A stretch of DNA of 64,000 nt from Mallotus nudiflorus (lineage: Eukaryota; Streptophyta; Magnoliopsida; Malpighiales; Euphorbiaceae), in contig CANTUR010000166.1 in the NCBI GenBank assembly GCA_947683625.1, positions 1,891,001 through 1,955,000 on the forward strand. Reading direction: 5' to 3'. The position numbers were made by a program, and so were the translations under genes. Under the pieces are notes generated by a model. That model did not search any database. It saw only the letters and a program-made list of their open reading frames with translations, and was not told where the DNA came from. Below are positions 1 through 11,306 of this stretch, piece after piece (position 1 is the stretch's first letter; each line of letters begins with the position of its first letter).

Positions 1-2200
1 TGTATGTATCATTAGCTACTTAAACGTATTTTTATTTTATTTTTTTGAATTTATTTAATTTATGTATATAAATTGTATTTTTGATAAATAAAATGAATTT
101 TTATTAATTATATGTTTTATATGTTTTGTATTGAAATTATGTTGATTTGTATAGTTAATTTAAATAATTAGCTTTAGAAATGAGACAATAAATTTTTACT
201 AATTTATAGTAATTTTGGTTAATTTGTGGATAATATTTAGTATTATGTTAATTTTCGGATAAATGGGTAAACTTTGTATTTTTATTGGAATTATTGTTAA
301 TTAGTATATTCTAAATAATTTTGGAATAATAAATACTATTAAAATGTTTTTTATGAATTACTTACTATTTTTAGCTAATTAATAATAATTTTCAAAATAT
401 ATTCAAATAATAGCTTATTTATAATTTTTATGACTAAAATGGACTTTCAGTTATTTTTATAATATAATCGAGTAATTAATTTTACTTTATGCTATTTGAC
501 TTTAAGTATTTGAAAATTTGGGTTTTTATTAATATTATATAAATTACTGAGATTTTATTAAATAATTTGGAAATAATTAGCTTTAATGTTTTTGTTATTT
601 AAATAAATTGTATTGTGGTTTATTATTGATGTTTATGGATTTAATGATTTTTATTGTATTATTATTAAATATTGATTTTTGAGAATTGTGTTTCTCCGTT
701 GGAAAATTATGTAGTTCGAGATTCCAATCCGAGGTGTTGTGCTTTTGAGTATTATCGAAGTGTGTTTGCTTGCAAGATCGGCTCTACTTTTAGTAAAGAG
801 ACGTCCATTTTATAGAGAAAATTCTGCCAAATTTTCGTTAGAATTCTCATAAAATGTAACATTGGGTCGACCTTAAATTTTAAATTTTAGATTGAGTCGT
901 GTCTTAAATCGAGTTTTTCTTTATAATTCCTAGAAGTGTAAAGTTAGGGACTTATTTTGATATTTTTATTATTATTATATTTTTCTATAGTTGGGCTAAG
1001 ATTGAGGCCTATCGGACTAGGCCAGTCGAGTCTGTTTAGAGGAGCGCAAAACTGTGAGTTATTATTTTATATATGCATTGCATGTAGAATACATAATTAT
1101 GGGCATCCATGTTTTCATAATGTATTTGAACATGAATTATTTTATTAAATGATTATGTATATGTTGGTATACATTTGGTATATTTTTGGTATACAATTGG
1201 TATATATTCAGTGTACGTTTGGTATATAAGTGGTATGTTTCTTTAAAAAATGGATGTCATTATGTTTAAATTATGCATGTTATTATTTTAATAATTATAC
1301 GAGTTATTTGAAGGATATCAGTAGCACATGCTACCTAGTGGGTTGCACTAGAACTATGTACGTACCAATGCGTCAGATTTTAGGGTTGAGATTATGGAAT
1401 CATTTGATATGGGACTTGATTATTCAATTATTGAGAATTATGGTGAGAGAGTAGTGTGATTGCGGGAGCTTCGTTGACCTAGTGTCTCGGGGCCAATCAC
1501 ACTAACAATGAGATTACTGAAGCTCGGTTGACTTAGTGTCTCGGGTCAGTCTACTGTCCAAAAATGGAAAAGACAATTATTTTGGAATTAAGTAAGTCTG
1601 TTGGCTAATGAGATTTATTAATTGAGGTTGCGTAATATTTTACAGTTCTACTTGATCCTTCACACAAATAAATATTTCTGCATTTATTATTATATAAATG
1701 TAGATTTTAGCATTCATGTGAAATGCATGTATATGTATATTATTGTATTGATGCTTGACTGTATATGACCTTAGGTTGCATGTATATATATTATAATAAT
1801 TCACTCAGTGAGGTCTGACTCCCCCTCAATATTTTTTTACAGGATCTTCTTTTTCTTCAAACCTCCCCCGTAGTACTATACGCTGGTCTTCTTTAGCCCC
1901 AGCTAGATTATGTAAATTTTATATCTAAACTCTTATTTGTATTTTAAACTGCAGTAGTAGTGTTATTGTAATAGAAGTGTGTTGTATTGGTTTGATATTG
2001 TGTATCTGAATTTTGTATAAAATATTTTTATTATGTATGATATAAAGATTTATTCTTATATTGAATAAAGTTTTTAATTCTGGTGTATTTTTATATTATT
2101 ATTGCATGTGTTTTTATTTTAAGGATTGCTACGAGTTTCGGATTCGAAAAAATTTTCATTCCCTAATTCCGGTCATGACTCCCCAGTTTTGGTCGTGACA
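1..2200 (+). mobile_element. Partial long LTR of a Ty3/gypsy element, truncated by window edge (subfamily C)
   Basis: The right end reads ggtcgtgaca at 2191-2200, the same LTR terminus (as reverse complement) seen at 4096, 11307, 33943 and 43060. Conserved modules of the family are present in order: repeated blocks around agtgtctcgggg near 1470-1550, the TCACTCAGTGAGGTCTGACTCC block near 1801-1825, and the CCTAGTG hairpin region near 1330-1350. It most resembles, in reverse, the LTR at 43060-46128; both contain the stretch about tattgagaattatggtgaga. No initiator-Met primer site follows 2200, so this is a 3' LTR or a solo LTR. The 5' part lies outside the window. Confidence 0.8.

Positions 2201-2206
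<6 letters not shown>

Positions 2207-2236
<30 letters not shown>
2207..2236. repeat. (TA)n microsatellite
   Basis: An uninterrupted AT dinucleotide run directly follows the LTR end. Confidence 0.85.
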
Positions 2237-2238
<2 letters not shown>

Positions 2239-2279
2239 CTTTATGGTATGATTTGAAATAAAAAATTTTGTGAAATATA

Positions 2280-2598
2280 GAGTTTGGTGGAGGAATGAAT
2301 CCTGATCACCATCATCAAGGAAAGTATCTTTAAAGTCATAGTCATCTCAAGTAAAACCTTTGCTCTTAGTATTCGCAATGTCTATCCCATTTGTGAAAGC
2401 CCTTGTATATATATATATCAATTAAATGAATAACCGAATCAAAATAATAGCAATTAAGTTATATATAAATATAATTAAAAGAAATTAAGGGTACATTAAT
2501 TAAGTTGATTCTACATCAGCCAAGGACCCATTTTGCACAACAAGCCATAGATCTTTATGGAAACCATCAGCTGAAAGTTTTCGAGCTTGGTTTTGCAT
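2280..2598 (-). pseudogene. Relic of an ankyrin/RCC1-type plant gene (exon fragment)
   Basis: On the minus strand 2598-2500 encodes a 32-residue peptide containing KDLWLVVQNGSLADVES, followed by a stop. From memory of the family this resembles the N-terminus of plant ankyrin + RCC1 + BTB proteins (IBTK-like), where a KDLW..VREGSLADV motif precedes the first ankyrin repeat. Nothing like the ankyrin repeats follows. A second minus-strand stretch at about 2400-2280 has exon-like composition (acidic, DDYDFKDTFLDDGDQDSF) but contains an in-frame stop, and I could not assign it. The region is best read as a decayed or captured gene fragment. The assignment rests on one short motif. Confidence 0.35.
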
Positions 2599-2619
2599 AT
2601 TCTACTTTTATCCTTTTAG

Positions 2620-3509
2620 TGAACCTAGTACCTCCATATTCTAAATATATGATAAATTATATCACTTACTTTTTTAAGTTTGACAAACTAGTTTCTTATA
2701 TTTCTGCTTACTGGTCGCTAATTAACTACAATTTTAACATATAATATCAAGAGCCATAAGCAAGGTTATAGAGTTTTTTAGAACCTAAAAAACGAAACTA
2801 CTCTATTCCTTGCAGAAGTTAATTATTTATAGTCCATGCTGAAATTGGTTTCTGAATCAAAACTAACAGAGAAGAGAATCAATACAAGAATTCCATTAAC
2901 TGGAAGCTAAATTACAAATTGCTACATCACCATCATCATCAAAACCTGCATTACAAATAGAAACTAGCTCCAAAAGCCATTCACAAACACCCATTAAAGT
3001 CTGTTCAATGCTAGAGATATATTCAATTACTAAGTTTAGAAAGACCCTGCATTAAAGTTCCTTCTTCAGTAAAATGAACATAATGGGTTGCACAAACCAT
3101 AACATTAACAACAAAGACAATTAAAAAGCACATAATGATGTTTTAAGAAATAGTCATTTTTCTTATACAAAATATATGGAAGATGGCCATTTGATTTCAA
3201 AAATCAACTAAAAAGGGAAAAAATATGGGGTTGGGAGGACACTAAAATTAGGATAAAGAAACATTACTACTAATAAGCTTTCCTTAATAGAAAAGAGAAT
3301 AATTATACCAAAAGGATGACTAGAAACAGTGATTAGCAATTATCAGAACATATTTAATACAAATAAGTTATATATGTCAATGCAACAACTAAAGCTTTGT
3401 GCCTCTAAAAAACTACAGAAATTCATTAGGATAACTACATTTAGACATTATGCCATAAGGATCTATTTAGTTTTGGCTTCGAATTATTAGCAAATGAAAG
3501 TTAAAACTA
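2620..3509. other. AT-rich DNA, no gene seen
   Basis: Both strands are interrupted by stops and no conserved motif was recognised. It could be intron or flank of the relic at 2280-2598. Confidence 0.5.
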
Positions 3510-3973
3510 ATGACATTGTTGAGTTCAATTATATGACAAAATGAAATTCTACATAATATATGCCCATTTGATCCTCCTTACAAGATAATATAACATAATT
3601 ATGAAAGCATACAACATTTTATGGTGATGGTATCAAAACGAAAATGAATCCCAATCATGATATAGACATATAAATGATTGATTACTCTTCTATATTTGTA
3701 AAAAAACATGTACAATAACCTAAAATAGTACAAATTATTGATTGACATTTCTAAGTTCAATTGTATGACAAAATGAAATTTTGCACAATATATGACCATT
3801 TGATCCTCTTGATAAGATAATATAACATAATTATGAAAGCTTACAATAGTGTATGGTGATGGTATTAAAATGAAAATGAATCCTAATCATGATATAGACA
3901 TAGAATTGATTGATCGCGGTCCCATATTTATGAAAAAACACACACACTGACCTAAAATAGTATAAATTATTGG
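3510..3973. repeat. Two-copy tandem duplication, 232-bp unit
   Basis: 3510-3741 and 3742-3973 align end to end with scattered substitutions. Both copies contain gttcaattrtatgacaaaat, ataatataacataattatga, and a stretch around aatcatgatatagacata. The fixed 232-bp offset shows a direct tandem duplication. No open reading frame is shared. Confidence 0.85.
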
Positions 3974-4090
3974 GACCTAATTCCTTACTCTATCAGCCAA
4001 AACAGAAATTCCAAAAGAAAAATGCTAGTCAAATTGTCACTCTAGTTACACTCAATAAACAAAAAATAAATAAATAAACTTGATGGAAAA

Positions 4091-4095
4091 TCAAA
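4091..4095. repeat. Target-site duplication (left), tcaaa
   Basis: tcaaa immediately precedes the LTR start at 4096 and is repeated exactly at 15203-15207 after the right LTR, as expected for 5-bp duplication by a Ty3/gypsy integrase. Confidence 0.85.
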
Positions 4096-7000
4096 TGTCA
4101 CGATCCAAACTAGGAGTCATGACCGGCGCTAGGGAACAAGAATTCTTTCAAATCCGGAACTTGTAGTGAGCCTTAGTATATGAAATCATACAATAAATAA
4201 TTAAAAAGTATGACAGAATTAAAAAATTTTGAATCAATATATAAAATAAATACTCCAAATCCTTTCATAAATGAATACGTATTCGTACAGTTTCAAATTA
4301 AATTTCTAAGAGCATTTAATATCAAAATAAAATACTACTCTTCCGATACAATAACACTACTACTGCAGTTTCTAGAATACAAATCAGAGTTCAAAATATA
4401 CATTTGCATAAAATAGCCGGGACTAAAGAACACTGGCGAGGAACTCTACAACTAAGGTCTGACGATATGGGATCTCCTGAAAAAAAAATTGAGGGGGGTC
4501 AGACCTCACTCAATGAATTATTATATTATATATACATACAATCTAAAATATATCCACTCATGCATTCACATATATGTATATATATTCACGCATTCCACAC
4601 GTATACCGATTCTGCTTGTATAAATATACTAAATACAAAAAATGTTTAATTTAATTCATGAAGGATCCATAGAACCCTAATAATAGCAACCTCAATCAAT
4701 CCCAACATCGCTCTAGCCATGCAGGCTCACTTGATTCCAAATAAAACACTTATTCCAATCTGAACAACAGACTGGCCTCGAGACACTAAGTCAACCGAGC
4801 TCTAGCAGTTTGGTTGTCAGTGTGATTGGCCCCGAGACACTTAGTTAATCGAGCTCCAACAATCACACTATCTATCACCTCACATCTCAAATAACCCAAT
4901 AGATAATTCATTCCACTATGGACAGTAAACTGGCCTCGAGACACTAAGTTAACCGAGCTCCAGCAGTCTGACTGTCAGTGTGATTGGCCCTGCAATCACA
5001 CTATCTAACATACCATTAATCTTAGTCAAATCAATCTAATCAATTTTAATCACCCAAATTAATTCTCACTCAACCCTTATCTATCACACCGGTACGTACA
5101 CGGTCCTAGTGCTGCCCACTAGGAAGCACGTTTTATTGATATCCTTCACTTAAAATAAATTATTCATTCTGAAATTTATTACTATGGAACAATATTTATA
5201 ATAGTAAAATCAACCATAAATATATATATACCAAAAATATACCCAGTATATTTCGGGTATATATATATATCAAATAAAAATATGAAATATACTAAAGGTA
5301 AACGGTTAATAGAGTTAAAAAAAATTTAAGTGCATTTTAAAAATACATCATGCATTTGCTTAAAAAAATGTACCTAAATATACAAAGAATATACCTAAGT
5401 GCACAAATCACTTAATAAAACAATTATGTATAAAAATTCATTTAAATGTGTGTTTAGGTTTAACATAGATTCACAATATACCAAAATAACCTAATTTTCT
5501 AGCATGCATATATCACAATTAAACCCTAAGTATACCATTAATTTTTTAGGTTTCAATTAATAATAAAACATGCATTTATTTAGGGAATATATAAAAAATA
5601 TACCAAAAATAAATTTAAAAACAATTTAAGTGTAGGTTTATAATATAGCATGCAATTATTTAAGAATAAACCTAAAATATACTGAAACTATACCTAAAGT
5701 ATAATAATCATTCAATAAAATAATTGCGACTAATTGTACATTTTAAAACATGTATATACTACTAAAATGTATTAAACCTAAACCTAATTGTTTAATGTGC
5801 AAATATCATAACAACATGCATAATTATTTAATATGCATATATACAAAAATACGACCCTAGATATACCAAAAATATTATCATTCAAATCACTTTAAAAACA
5901 TAATAATGAAAATGGAAAACCCTAAGTGATGCATCCTATATGGAATGCATATATATATAGTATAATAACTCATATGTTAGCGCTCCTCGAGACAAACTCA
6001 GTGGGCCTGATCTGTTAGACCTCGATCTCGACGCAGCTAGAAAAATAAAATAATAATAACCGTCAAAATAAACTTCTAACTCTATACTTCTAAGATTACT
6101 ATAGACAGATTCAATAAAAAATTCAGAATTAGCCTCAGACTGATTGTCACGTTTTACAAGAAATCTACCAAAATTTTGGTAGAGTCTCCTCAGTAAAATG
6201 GACATCTACCTACAAAAGTATGGCCGATCCTGCACATAAAACACACTTCAAAAATACACAACCACAACCCCTCGGTCAGACTCCCGAACAACAATTCTAT
6301 CGACCGAGGTTCACAATTTCACGAGATAATTACAGAACACATGAAAATTCCAAAAATATCAAAAATACCCTTGAATAATCAAAATATAGCAAATCAGGCA
6401 TTTAAAACACCGAAAATAATTATTCCACTGATAATTACATAAAAACCCTAATTTTAATAAAATATTATTAAAATCGATAATTCTTTATAAATTCATAAAT
6501 ATTGACTAGAATACATTTTAAAACTCCAAATTACGCAATTAACCCTAAAACATATTAAAAACCAATAAAAATTCATTTATTTAAAAAAATAATATATTAT
6601 ATATAATTTAAAAATAATTTATGAAAAATAGTTTTAATTAGTTAAAAATACTAAATAATTTGTAGAAATCATTTTTATACCTTAAATAACTATTAAAACC
6701 AATTTAATTATATTTTTAGCCAATTTAGTGTCAAATTACCCAAATACCCCTACTATATATAAATTCACTATAATTACTCAAAAATTCATTAAAAATACTA
6801 TAATTACTCAAAAATTAATTTCTCAATATATAATTCAATAATATCCATAAACATACTCAATTAACCAAATAATTTCAATAAAACACATAATTAACCTAAT
6901 TTTCCAAAAATTACATAAAATAAATAAATTCAAAATAATTATATAAAATCACAAAAATTAAAAATAAATTTCTAAAATGCATTTCAACACTTATAAACAC

Positions 7001-8028
7001 CATAAAACACAATTTTATAATTTATTTAATTAAATTTCAAAAATTAGAAAATATTAATAAAATAATAAAAAATTCACAAAAATCAAAATAATTCCCAAAA
7101 ATTCACAGAGGTAGATTAAGCTACAAGGATCAATGTTTGTGAAGGAATATTGCATGAATCATAAAAATTGAATCTAAAAAAAATGAAAAAGCCAAAGAAG
7201 CCGAATTCAAAACAAAGCTTAAATCCTTACCAAATCAAGTTTTCAAGCTTCCAGAAGCTTAGAATCGACTTCTAGGGAGTTCTAGGAGCAAAACCACACT
7301 GGAAACATCAAGAACGATGGCCGGACGAGGGAGAACGAAATTAATGGAGGTTTTGGGTTTCCGGCCAAACAACGCCGGAGAAGACAATGGAGCTGGCTGG
7401 GACAATGGTGGCACGCCGAGAGGCACACCGAAGGCAAGGGGAAGGCTTGGTAGCAACCGAAATTGGCTGGGATGGTGTCGGACGTTTTAAGAGGATCGGG
7501 TGGCACAAATGGTAAATTTGACAAACTTCCATTTTGTACATATATATATATATAACTTTAACTTTAATTATAATAATATATATTATTATATTCAAAATAA
7601 TTATACACCATATATATAAAAAAAATATCAACCTAATATTATATACATATACACATATTTATATAAAACACATTAATTTATTAAAACTATATAATATAGG
7701 TTTAATTAAAAATAAACCCTAATTTATTAAATGTGTATATATATGCATGTATATATATATATATACAATAATTAAAATCATGTATGGACTCATGCAAATT
7801 CACAAAACCTTCAAAAATAATTAATATTTATTTATTTACGTCTTAATTTCCCCAAAAATAAAACTCTCGAGAAAATTTTACGTAAAAGACTTAAAATAAT
7901 TAAAATAATTAAAAAATGACTTTAATAAATAACAAACTCATTAAATAATCATGAATATATATATTAAAATTATTAACACTACATATCCCAATGCAGTTTA
8001 AAATAATTTAAAAACCTGGGATATTACA
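4096..8028 (-). repeat. 3' LTR of the gypsy element (3933 bp)
   Basis: It starts tgtcacgatcc on the plus strand and ends gatattaca. It contains three copies of a block ggccycgagacac..gagctc (at 4774, 4828 and 4933), the hairpin CCTAGTG..CACTAGG at 5105-5123, and a GC-richer patch at about 7250-7530. It keeps about 110 bp near 7450-7555 that the partner LTR lacks. Confidence 0.88.
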
Positions 8029-8043
8029 GTCTTCTCCCCTTAC
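8029..8043 (-). promoter_or_regulatory. Polypurine tract
   Basis: The minus strand reads gtaaggggagaagac directly before the LTR start TGTAATATC. Position and composition fit the plus-strand primer of LTR retrotransposons. Confidence 0.75.
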
Positions 8044-10330
8044 AAGAATTCGTCCCCGAATTTCAGAAAAAGAATAAATACAAGTTAAGAAGGGAAGAGA
8101 TACAGGTAAGAAGCTCGTATCTCAACTTCAGTCTCCTACGTAAACTCTTCTATGTTGTTGCTTCACCATAACATCCTGATCATCTGAATGTGGTTCGAAC
8201 ATAACTATCGAGCTTGATAATTACAATCACAACCGATTCCTTCTTGAACTTCAGATCTTCATTTAGTTCTATATTGTCCGATTGCAACATGTGCAAAGTA
8301 TCCAAAATACACTCCCTCAAAATTGAGTCACGGAACATTGGATGCACATGAAATAGATTAGGAGGCAAAACCAACTACTATACAACCTTACCAAATCTCC
8401 TCACATCATTTTTCAGAGACATCTTCAGAATTACAGTCTTTGATCTAAAACTCCATATCTCTATGTCTAGGATCCGCATCGCTCTTCTGATCACAATAAT
8501 TTTCTCCGCTGTATTCTGAACCATCTCATATCTAGTTAAGATTTCTTTCTATAAAAGCCTCATGTGGTGTCATTCCACTACTGCTATGGTAGCTGTTATT
8601 ATAAGCGAATTCTTCAAGTAGCATATAATCAACTTAGCTACCTTTCAGATCCAAAACACACATCTTCAACATATCATCTAGTGTCTGGACCGTCCTCTTA
8701 GACTGTCATCAGTCTGAGGATGAAAAACAGTATTGTAATCCAACCAGGTGCCTATTACTTTTCATAATTTCTGCCAAAATTGAGAGGCAAACACTATACC
8801 TTTACCATATACAATGGATACAGGTATTCCATGCAGATACACAATATGCTTCATATGCAGCTTAGCCAACTTAGCTACTGAATAAGTGGCTTCCACTGGA
8901 AAAAAAATTAGCTAACTTGGTTAATTCGTGTACAGTTACCCAGATGGAATTATATTCACCCTTCGAACGAGGTAACCAACCATAAAAATTATAGCAATTC
9001 TCTCTAATTTCCACCCAAAGTTCAAAAGAGATCGAAACTTCCTAGAAGACTTCTGATGTTCAGCTTTCACCGGCTGGCAAATTAAACACTTAGAAATACA
9101 ATCATTCACATCTTTCTTCAATCCAACCCACTAGTATTGATCTTGAATAATATGATACTCTTTGGTAACATCTGGATGTACACTACAAGTTCATTTCGCA
9201 GCTCATATAGAATCCCTTCCTTAAATTACAACATCAACCCTATACAATTAGCTTATGCATCTCTTCTCAGCAGATCATTCTATGGTAAAATGTCATGATG
9301 ACATTCTATGATGAATGTTATGATAAAATGTTATGATGCAATGTTATGATGAAATGCTGGAATGAAATGTCGTGATGAAATACTGTAATGAGATGCTATG
9401 ATGATATGATAAAATGCTATAATGATATTAGGTATTATCCTTTAAAATTCACATAACCCTTAGATCAACGATCTTCTTCAGCACTTAGAAACTATTCTAA
9501 CAAACATCTGTTCACTCAAACTTCACATTCTTCTGAGTTATGTGGGTCATAGGAGCTGCAATTCTAGAGAATTCTGTTCAGATTTCCTATGATACCCAGT
9601 TAAACCTAGAAAATTACAAATCTCAATAGATTTAGTCAATCTGAGCCACTCAGATACTGCTTCGATCTTTTATGGATCAACCTGAATACTATCCTTAAAT
9701 GCCACACTTTTAAGAAAAACAACACTCTCCACCCAATGATCACACTTCCTGAATTCAGCATAAAGCTGACATTCTCTTAGTGTCTGTAGTATAATCCTCA
9801 AGTGATATACATGCCCTTTTCATTCACTTCGAATACGCTAGCATATCATTAATGAAGACTACTACAACTGATCCACACTAATGATAACCCAACTTCAAAT
9901 CAATCTTAGAAAAAAACTGTGCACCCTAATAAGAAACACAAGGTCTAGCAAAACTCTGGTCATACAGATCTTGTAATTACTTCTCAGCTCTATAAGTGCC
10001 ATTCTGTAGGGCTACATTGAAATAGGAGTTATATTAGGAACCACATCGATATAGAATTCAATCTCTATTAGATGGTAAACCTGACAACTCATTAGGAAAA
10101 ACATCAGAATCTCACAGGTAATTGAAACATCTGAGAGAGACAACTTCTCCACTGCAGTATATTCGTCTAGAGCTAGATATTCCTGACAACCCTTTCACAT
10201 CTCATCAAGATCAATTACACCCAAAAGACTGAATTCACAATAATCCCCTGAATCTCAATTCTCGGTTCAGATGCCCATATATTCAACTTAGTCTTATAAC
10301 ACACAATTCTACCAGTCTTTTCTTACTCTG
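8044..10330 (-). pseudogene. Degenerate gypsy pol (RT, RNase H, integrase remnants)
   Basis: Fragments are recognisable by family motifs and by similarity to the better-preserved copy at 38200-41470. The integrase C-terminal region is at about 8150-8420 (minus-strand peptide with VHPMFRDSILRECILD, the usual LPPxLSxVHxVFHVSMLR region). The integrase zinc-binding end is at 8936-9121 (CLICQPVKAEHQK). RT/RNase H sequence lies near 9440-9990 and protease-side sequence near 10000-10330. Reading frames are interrupted throughout, and a short degenerate tandem repeat sits between the integrase and RNase H parts. No functional product is expected. Confidence 0.75.
9287..9430. repeat. Degenerate short tandem repeat (atgatgaaatg-type)
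   Basis: About 140 bp is made of imperfect repetitions of units such as aatgttatgatga and aatgctatgatga. It lies inside the dead pol region where RNase H/integrase sequence would be expected. Confidence 0.7.
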
Positions 10331-11289
10331 AGCAGTAACAACCACAGTTAATTATCTCTCCTTAAAGGTGGGTGGAAGTACCTTAGAAATCCCTCTTTAA
10401 CTCAAATTATGTGTTGCAGTCAGAATTGATAACTTGCCATAAAGAGTACAAGAGTGTTTCATCTTCATTAGACATTTCCCAATTCCTCCATCAGAGCATA
10501 TTCAAACAACTGTCAAACTTGGCTAACTGCTATCAAGCTCTTAATAATCTTGGCTATCCTAGCCACAATTGCTACAAGTTCAAATTCAAAAGGAATGTCG
10601 GTACTGCTTACAATGACTACCTTAACCTTTGAGTTACAGTTGCCTCTAACCTACCCCTATACTAGATAGGTATAGTAGAGCTGAAACTATAACCACAACT
10701 TGAACTTGGAAAGACTAATTATCAATTATTGTCTTTACAAAAGAAATAATTTGCATTCACCACGCTAAAAAGATATGGAAACTCAACAGGATTCAGAATA
10801 TGGAATATACGCAAAATTGACATAGCTCAACTCAAGTTCTTAACTGAAAAAGAAATTACATCTACAATACGATCGAAAGTATCGACACTATACCCTACGA
10901 ATCTCCTATTGTAGAAATAACATCATCGCAATGTTAAGCCACCAACTCCTTTTTCAATTGTTCTCGCTATCAACAGTGATCATCAGGCCTTCTAAGTCCA
11001 TCTCTACCCCTATGCCTAATAGGCTGCACAGGGGGTAAAACCTTATGCCCAGAAGATTAACTATCATTGATCTCATCGATTGATGGAGCGACTCACGCTA
11101 GAGGCAATCAACAAGGAGCAAAAATAAATAAATAGTTCAAACAATCATAAACATCAACAGACACCCTAACGGTTACGCGAAATTCCTAATACAAGGAAGA
11201 CGTTTCAAAGACATGATCGAACATAATTTAACTGCAGTAGTTCCAATGAAAACATGACTTGACAACCTAGGTCCACATCTCTAAACCTA
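10331..11289 (-). pseudogene. Degenerate gag region of the gypsy element
   Basis: It lies between the protease remnant and the primer-binding site, where gag belongs. The leader part (about 11150-11289) aligns with 42900-43042 of the other gypsy copy (both contain acaccctaacggtta or acaccttaacggtta). No open frame of useful length remains. The plus-strand frame at 10411-10632 is an antisense coincidence. Confidence 0.55.
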
Positions 11290-11302
11290 GGCTCTGATAC
11301 AA
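11290..11302 (-). promoter_or_regulatory. Primer-binding site, initiator tRNA-Met type (one mismatch)
   Basis: The minus strand reads ttgtatcagagcc, against tggtatcagagcc in the perfect site of the copy at 43043-43055. It lies 4 nt inside the 5' LTR, complementary to the 3' end of plant initiator tRNA-Met. Confidence 0.85.
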
Positions 11303-11306
11303 ACTT

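Noticed and set aside
7259..7631. Three overlapping minus-strand frames of 65-96 codons
   Set aside because: They sit in the GC-rich patch of an LTR. The sister LTR lacks part of the region and the frames are not preserved.
10411..10632. 73-codon plus-strand frame
   Set aside because: It lies antisense to the gag remnant of a minus-strand gypsy element and has no conserved motif.
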